NCBI GenBank assembly: GCA_040757655.1
Contig: JBFLWV010000031.1
Location: forward strand, 1-16,659
Length of the DNA stretch: 16,659 nt
Reading direction: 5' to 3'
Source of the DNA: 2-02-FULL-49-11 sp040757655
GTDB lineage: Bacteria; Patescibacteriota; Patescibacteriia; 2-02-FULL-49-11
Position 1 is the stretch's first letter, and each line of letters starts with the position of its first letter. A program made the translations under genes and the position numbers. The notes under the pieces were generated by a model. It saw only the letters and a program-made list of their open reading frames with translations. It searched no databases and had not been told where the DNA came from. Below are positions 13,570 to 16,659 of this stretch, piece by piece.

Positions 13570-14823
13570 ATGACGAGTGGATTCCTTCTTATCAACAAAC
13601 CCCCCGGTCCCACGTCGCACGACGTGGTGGACGCGGTGCGGAACATAATCCACAATACACACCCCTACCCCTCTCAAGAGGGGACTACGTCAAAGTCCCC
13701 TCCGCCGGAGGGGTGGCCGAAGGCCGGGGTGGGTTCAATGATCCGCGTCGGTCATGCGGGCACGCTAGACCCGTTTGCCGCAGGGCTGTTAATCATAGGA
13801 GTGGGACGCGATGCCACGAAACAGTTGGACAATTTTAAAAATTTGCCCAAAACCTATGTGGCAACTATACGCTTAGGCGCCATCTCTGACACTGACGACG
13901 GCACGGGGCATATTGAAGAATTAGGAATTAAGAATTTTGAATTAAGTTTTGAAAAAATTGAAAAAATATTACATTCATTTGTGGGGGAAATCGACCAAAT
14001 CCCGCCGATGTATAGCGCGAAAAAAATAAAGGGCGAGAAACTTTATGAGCTCGCGCGGCAGGGAAAAACCATCGAGCGACAGCCTCAACGTGTTACGATC
14101 CACTCGATTCAACTATTGGAAATTGAAAATTGGAAATTGAAAATTAAGGTCCACTGTTCCCCCGGCACCTACGTCCGCGCGCTCGCGCGCGATATCGGGG
14201 AACGCCTCGGCTGCGGGGCATATTGCGAGGAGCTTACAAGAACCGCGATTGGGCCATTCACTCTGAATGAGTCTGTTCACATAGAAGAGCTCAAACCTGA
14301 CAATTGGATGAAATATCTCATAACTTTTCAGAATCTAGAAGCTAGAATTAAGAAGTACGGAGAATATCTTTCATCCTTTCCCTTTGATTCCAGCTTCCAG
14401 CTTCCAACTTCTCCCGTCCGCGTACTCGTCTTCGGCACCTTCGACCTTCTCCACCCGGGCCATCTAGATTTTTTCCGCCAGGCAAAGAAACTAGGGGACC
14501 GTCTCATCGTGGGCGTGGGGCGCGATCAGGTGGTTGCTGCACTCAAAGGAAAGCCTCCGCGCCAGAGCGAGCAGGTACGCCTTACCGCAGTGAGAGAGTG
14601 CGGGCTCGTGGATGAGGCACATCTGCTGCCGAAAGATCCTCAAGAGCGCTATGCATGGATAAAAAAAATAAATTCCTCGGTCATTGCGCTGGGATACGAC
14701 CAAACTGCCTTTACTGAACATCTCGCAGAGGACCTTGCAGCGCATGATATATACTGCAAGGTAGTCCGTTTACAATCCTATTATCCTGAACGTTATAAAA
14801 GCTCAAAAATGAAACCGATATAA
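13570..14823 (+). CDS. truB: tRNA pseudouridine-55 synthase TruB fused to a C-terminal cytidylyltransferase-like domain
   Basis: 417 residues. Residues 1 to about 250 are TruB, which makes pseudouridine 55 in the tRNA T-loop: SGFLLINKPPGPTSHDVV (3-20), catalytic loop GHAGTLDPFAAGLL with the nucleophile Asp67, PPMYSAKKIKGEKLYELARQG, and CSPGTYVRALARDIGE. There is no C-terminal PUA domain. After a linker, residues 283-417 form a nucleotidyltransferase domain with FGTFDLLHPGH (HxGH at 295-298) and a late RYKSSKM motif, like TagD/RfaE-type cytidylyltransferases or archaeal RibL FAD synthetase. In many bacteria truB is next to ribF, so an FAD-synthetase-like role is plausible but not shown. Oddities: about 26 extra residues (30-56), encoded by a palindromic repeat, sit just before the catalytic loop; heptanucleotide arrays encode parts of the domain and the linker. 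It is coupled to uvrB upstream. Confidence 0.93.
   Translation: MTSGFLLINKPPGPTSHDVVDAVRNIIHNTHPYPSQEGTTSKSPPPEGWPKAGVGSMIRVGHAGTLDPFAAGLLIIGVGRDATKQLDNFKNLPKTYVATIRLGAISDTDDGTGHIEELGIKNFELSFEKIEKILHSFVGEIDQIPPMYSAKKIKGEKLYELARQGKTIERQPQRVTIHSIQLLEIENWKLKIKVHCSPGTYVRALARDIGERLGCGAYCEELTRTAIGPFTLNESVHIEELKPDNWMKYLITFQNLEARIKKYGEYLSSFPFDSSFQLPTSPVRVLVFGTFDLLHPGHLDFFRQAKKLGDRLIVGVGRDQVVAALKGKPPRQSEQVRLTAVRECGLVDEAHLLPKDPQERYAWIKKINSSVIALGYDQTAFTEHLAEDLAAHDIYCKVVRLQSYYPERYKSSKMKPI
13657..13737. repeat. Palindromic element in frame inside truB
   Basis: Nested hairpins: CCCCTC/GAGGGG (13668-13673 with 13678-13683), GGGGACT/AGTCCCC, CCCCTCC/GGAGGGG (13697-13703 with 13707-13713), GGCC/GGCC, and outer arms ACCCCTACCCC with GGGGTGGGT. 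It encodes residues 30 to about 56 of the protein (THPYPSQEG ... WPKAGVGS). Conserved TruB sequence resumes immediately at VGHAGTLDP. The proline- and glycine-rich product and high GC content differ from the surrounding gene. Confidence 0.85.
13918..13952. repeat. Heptanucleotide array in truB (first)
   Basis: Five consecutive 7-mers, GAATTAG, GAATTAA, GAATTTT, GAATTAA, GTTTTGA, followed by more A/T-rich units. They encode part of EELGIKNFELSFEKIEK, a variable region of TruB. Confidence 0.7.
14115..14142. repeat. Heptanucleotide array in truB (second)
   Basis: A perfect tandem duplication of the 14-mer ATTGGAAATTGAAA, itself two related heptamers. It encodes EIENWKLKIK just before the CSPGTYVRAL motif. 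This segment has normal length in TruB, so the array has replaced or drifted into coding sequence rather than added to it. Confidence 0.75.
14331..14358. repeat. Heptanucleotide array in the TruB-nucleotidyltransferase linker (left)
   Basis: Four degenerate 7-mers GAATCTA, GAAGCTA, GAATTAA, GAAGTAC. They encode the start of the interdomain linker, around residues 254-263. Confidence 0.6.
14388..14408. repeat. Heptanucleotide array in the TruB-nucleotidyltransferase linker (right)
   Basis: TTCCAGC, TTCCAGC, TTCCAAC. This is roughly the reverse complement of the left linker array (GAAGCTA type), so the two can pair. It encodes SSFQLPTS immediately before the nucleotidyltransferase domain. Confidence 0.75.
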
Positions 14824-14967
14824 TGTTCGTACTTCATTCCTTTGCATTTCAATTGAAAAACCTTGCTAATAATCATGTCTTCTGTTACTCTATACCATAG
14901 ATTTGAACTTTACAATTTCTGCGTTCATCTGTGTGAAACCCTGATAATAAATATCCTCTCTTTGATT

Positions 14968-15231
14968 ATGCATACCAAATCCGCGGCGAAACGCCTCCGC
15001 CAAACAAAAAAACGGACCGCAAGGAACCGAAAGTGGAAACAGAAAGCGAAAACCTTGCTGAAAACATCCCGCGCCCAGTTAGCTTCGAAAGACGCAAAAG
15101 CAACAGAATCTCTTGTCGAAACCATCTCCACGATTGACCGCGCAATCAGAAAAGGCGCCCTCCATCGCAACACGGGCGCGCGGATGAAATCACGGCTCCT
15201 TAAGCGCCTGCATACATATGCGCAACACTAA
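14968..15231 (+). CDS. rpsT: 30S ribosomal protein S20
   Basis: 87-residue small basic protein that binds 16S rRNA in the small subunit. Recognised by the N-terminal HTKSAAKRLRQTKKRTARNR (family pattern xxIKSAxKRxRxxxKRxxxN), the helical middle, and IRKGALHRNTGARMKSRL (family KGxIHKNTAARxKSRL). The ATG at 14968 gives the family-typical start; the frame continues open to 14863 but that extension is not S20-like. No Shine-Dalgarno is obvious. A 144-bp gap after the truB fusion may hold its own promoter (for example around GATAATAAAT near 14943), but I cannot assign hexamers with confidence. It converges on holA, a gene that neighbours rpsT in other bacteria as well. Confidence 0.97.
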   Translation: MHTKSAAKRLRQTKKRTARNRKWKQKAKTLLKTSRAQLASKDAKATESLVETISTIDRAIRKGALHRNTGARMKSRLLKRLHTYAQH

Positions 15232-15332
15232 GGGCGCCACAAAATAACATTTCACTTTTCCAGAATGGCATATCCCCGTTTTCACGGGGTAATAACACTC
15301 ATGGTTCGCTATGTTATTTTTTTACGGCGCCT
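15232..15332. terminator. Inverted repeat with central hairpin between convergent rpsT and holA
   Basis: AAAATAACAT (15241-15250) and ATGTTATTTT (15311-15320) are perfect 10-bp inverted arms, with further matching GGCGCC blocks outside them (15233-15238 and 15326-15331). In the centre CCCCGT/ACGGGG (15274-15279 and 15284-15289) forms a tight hairpin. For rightward transcripts the outer stem ends in seven T residues, so it could terminate rpsT. The right arm overlaps the last codons of holA. A bidirectional terminator or another small inverted-repeat element are both possible. Confidence 0.55.
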
Positions 15333-16358
15333 AAGGTCTGCGATGAATAACTCCAATGGCAGCGTAGCATCGCCGCTCTCTGTTTTAATCCTCATATCTA
15401 CCGCAAGCAATGAGCGGTAAATTTTTTGCAAATCTTCCCAACTATACTGACGCGTGAAAGGAATGGTCTTTTGTGCGACATACGGATGGATCCCTAATAC
15501 CTTGCCAATATCCGCACTTCGCTCACCTTGTGTTTCCTCCATATAACTTTTTACCAATGCAATGGTATGGAAGAGCCGCACCAGCATGCTGTGGATCGCA
15601 AGCGGTTCTATCCCAGAGAGAACTAATGAATAATATAATGGAAGCGCGTGCACCACATTTCGCTCACCTGCCGCATCGGTCAATGCGAATTGAGAAGGGC
15701 TTTCTTCAGTCTCCACCAATACCATAAGGTCTTCCTTCGTGATAGCAGCGCCTCGCCGGAGCGCTGCAAGCTTCCCTATTTCCCGGTCAGCACGCCACAG
15801 GTCGCTCCCCACCACTGCCGCGAGCGCTTCAGCGACCGCCCTCTCACACGACGATCCTGAGGCGCGTACCCGTTCCCTAATCCACGCGCTCACTTCCCGC
15901 GGTTCTAAAAGGGGAAAAGAAAATACGTACTCCCGTGACGCAAGAAAATCAAAAAGGCTTATGTCTGCTATTTGTGCCCGAGGTTCTTCCTTCTTTCCTC
16001 GCTCACTCCTCTTATGGACAGAACACGTATTCCTTCTCGCGTTCATGTCACCTTCCCAAAAAACGACCACGTTCGCGTCCCTCGCGCGAAAGTTCTCTTC
16101 TTCAAGAAAGGATTTTATGCGTTCCACCACACTCGAATTGCCTTCCTGTAAGAGATTCTCCACCACCACCATGCGCCGCGGGCTCAAGAAACCCGCTGTG
16201 CGCGCTTCGCTGCGGAATCGCTCAAAGGTAAGCCCCTTCCCTTCAAGCCGCACCACATTATACCCCTGCGGATCGCGTTTCTTCTTGAATTCCTCAATCA
16301 CCTCTTTGAGCTTTTCCCGACTGCGAAACGTATCCGGGCCGTAAATAAAAATAATCAT
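15309..16358 (-). CDS. holA: DNA polymerase III subunit delta
   Basis: Clamp-loader subunit that opens the sliding clamp during replication. From the ATG at 16358 it has 349 residues, normal for HolA. Family features: N-terminal MIIFIYGPDTFRSREKLKEV, MVVVENLLQ, the FWEGD strand, PREVSAWIRERV, AAVVGSDLWRADREIGKLAAL, and C-terminal helical segments ending LRRRKKIT. The frame extends to 16427, but MIIFIYGPDTF is the typical start; no Shine-Dalgarno is visible. Oddity: about 24 residues (111-134, TCSVHKRSERGKKEEPRAQ and following) interrupt the normally continuous segment between FWEGD and the SFPLLEPREVSAWI strand-helix. They are cysteine-, lysine- and arginine-rich and are encoded by a partly palindromic segment. 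The 3' end overlaps an inverted repeat shared with the rpsT side. Confidence 0.92.
   Translation of the reverse strand: MIIFIYGPDTFRSREKLKEVIEEFKKKRDPQGYNVVRLEGKGLTFERFRSEARTAGFLSPRRMVVVENLLQEGNSSVVERIKSFLEEENFRARDANVVVFWEGDMNARRNTCSVHKRSERGKKEEPRAQIADISLFDFLASREYVFSFPLLEPREVSAWIRERVRASGSSCERAVAEALAAVVGSDLWRADREIGKLAALRRGAAITKEDLMVLVETEESPSQFALTDAAGERNVVHALPLYYSLVLSGIEPLAIHSMLVRLFHTIALVKSYMEETQGERSADIGKVLGIHPYVAQKTIPFTRQYSWEDLQKIYRSLLAVDMRIKTESGDATLPLELFIADLRRRKKIT
15957..16028. repeat. Probable repeat-derived insertion in frame inside holA
   Basis: The segment encodes residues 111-134 of HolA, which have no counterpart in the family. Imperfect terminal pairing is visible on the plus strand: AGAACAC (16020-16026) against GTG and GTTCT (15974-15976 and 15983-15987). 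The symmetry is weaker than in the uvrB and truB insertions. Confidence 0.5.
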
Positions 16359-16500
16359 ATAGGCAGTAAGCCACGAGATATAAACTCGAACTACTGCAAG
16401 ACTCATCTGACGGATATATAGCTTCACCCCGCACTATTATGCACATTGGTCGCAATTACTGAACGCCGCTCGAACCTATTTTGAACGAAATCCCGACTGA

Positions 16501-16521
16501 TGCCGCGCCTGCGGCGCGGCA
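16501..16521. repeat. Perfect 9-bp GC hairpin
   Basis: TGCCGCGCC and GGCGCGGCA around a TGC loop. There is no T-run on either side, so it is not a standard terminator. Confidence 0.8.
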
Positions 16522-16536
16522 AGAACCAAACCGCTC

Positions 16537-16589
16537 GGGCGGGGCGGGCAGAAAAGGGGGTTGGGGGGAAATGAATGCCCGCCCCGCCC
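16537..16589. repeat. Perfect 14-bp inverted repeat with G-quadruplex potential
   Basis: GGGCGGGGCGGGCA (16537-16550) and TGCCCGCCCCGCCC (16576-16589) flank a 25-nt loop that is itself G-rich. The left arm plus the loop contain five G-runs of three or more with short spacers, which fits a G-quadruplex motif on the plus strand. Confidence 0.8.
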
Positions 16590-16615
16590 TCGCTTTCGCC
16601 GCCGCCGAATTTCGT

Positions 16616-16632
16616 TTTTTGCTTCGCAAAAA
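16616..16632. repeat. Small hairpin with T/A arms
   Basis: TTTTTGC and GCAAAAA around TTC, a perfect 7-bp stem. The A/T arms lie on the inner edge of the GC-rich block. Confidence 0.65.
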
Positions 16633-16659
16633 GCGCCGCAAGAAAAAGAGGAGTTGTGT

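Larger units (their letters stand above)
16359..16659. other. Right flank, GC-rich and structured, no recognisable gene
   Basis: From about 16500 the sequence becomes very GC-rich and is packed with inverted repeats. A minus-strand open frame (16456-16641) reads through all of them and has a low-complexity product; I do not accept it as a gene. GAGGAG at 16650-16655 could be a ribosome-binding site for a rightward gene beyond the window, but this cannot be tested here. Confidence 0.5.

Noticed and set aside
14863..14967. N-terminal extension of S20
   Set aside because: S20 proteins begin near the KSAxKR segment; the upstream 35 residues are hydrophobic and unlike the family.
16359..16427. 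N-terminal extension of HolA
   Set aside because: MIIFIYGPDTF is the family-typical start; the 23 upstream residues have no counterpart.
16456..16641. 61-codon open frame on the minus strand at the right end
   Set aside because: It reads through three perfect inverted repeats, has a low-complexity Ala/Arg/Pro product and no recognisable family or ribosome-binding site.

Overview
The window looks like the chromosome of a small-genome bacterium, most likely a member of the Candidate Phyla Radiation / Patescibacteria (Parcubacteria-like). This is an inference. It rests on the RpoC N-terminus (MFEEQHLSTDFDAIRLRLAS), a MurE lacking the usual N-terminal UDP-binding domain, a TruB lacking a PUA domain, rpoB standing alone without rplJ/rplL upstream, weak or absent Shine-Dalgarno sequences at most genes, and many small repeats. 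Three genes end in TAA, RuvA and the FemAB protein end in TGA and RpoC ends in TAG, so the standard bacterial code applies.

Layout. Leftward genes, in transcription order from position 11460 down to 311: ruvA (Holliday junction branch migration), a FemAB-family aminoacyltransferase, tRNA-Arg(CCG), a MurE-type Mur ligase, rpoB, rpoC, and then a clean intrinsic terminator. Rightward genes start only 23 bp from ruvA: uvrB (excision repair), a truB-cytidylyltransferase fusion coupled to it by 4 bp, and rpsT (ribosomal protein S20). holA (DNA polymerase III delta subunit) lies on the minus strand convergent with rpsT. The first ~310 bp and the last ~300 bp hold no gene I can defend.

Functionally this is a housekeeping block: transcription core (rpoB, rpoC), DNA repair and replication (ruvA, uvrB, holA), RNA modification and translation (truB, rpsT, tRNA-Arg), and cell-wall synthesis (murE, femAB-like). 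I see no integrase, transposase, CRISPR array, toxin-antitoxin pair or defence operon.

The unusual content is the repeats rather than the gene list. Small palindromic or terminal-inverted-repeat elements and heptanucleotide tandem arrays are scattered through the window, between genes and also in frame inside conserved genes. UvrB, TruB and HolA each appear to carry an extra peptide encoded by a palindromic or partly palindromic DNA segment. The FemAB-like protein carries two peptides, and the TruB fusion four, encoded by 7-bp tandem arrays. The rpoB-rpoC spacer, normally short, is about 327 bp and is built almost wholly of such elements. A 103-bp element with 18-bp terminal inverted repeats and TA ends fills the ruvA-femAB gap exactly. 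The pattern resembles Rickettsia palindromic elements and the heptameric STRR repeats of cyanobacteria, and it is the strongest candidate here for something under-described. The truB-nucleotidyltransferase fusion is the second.
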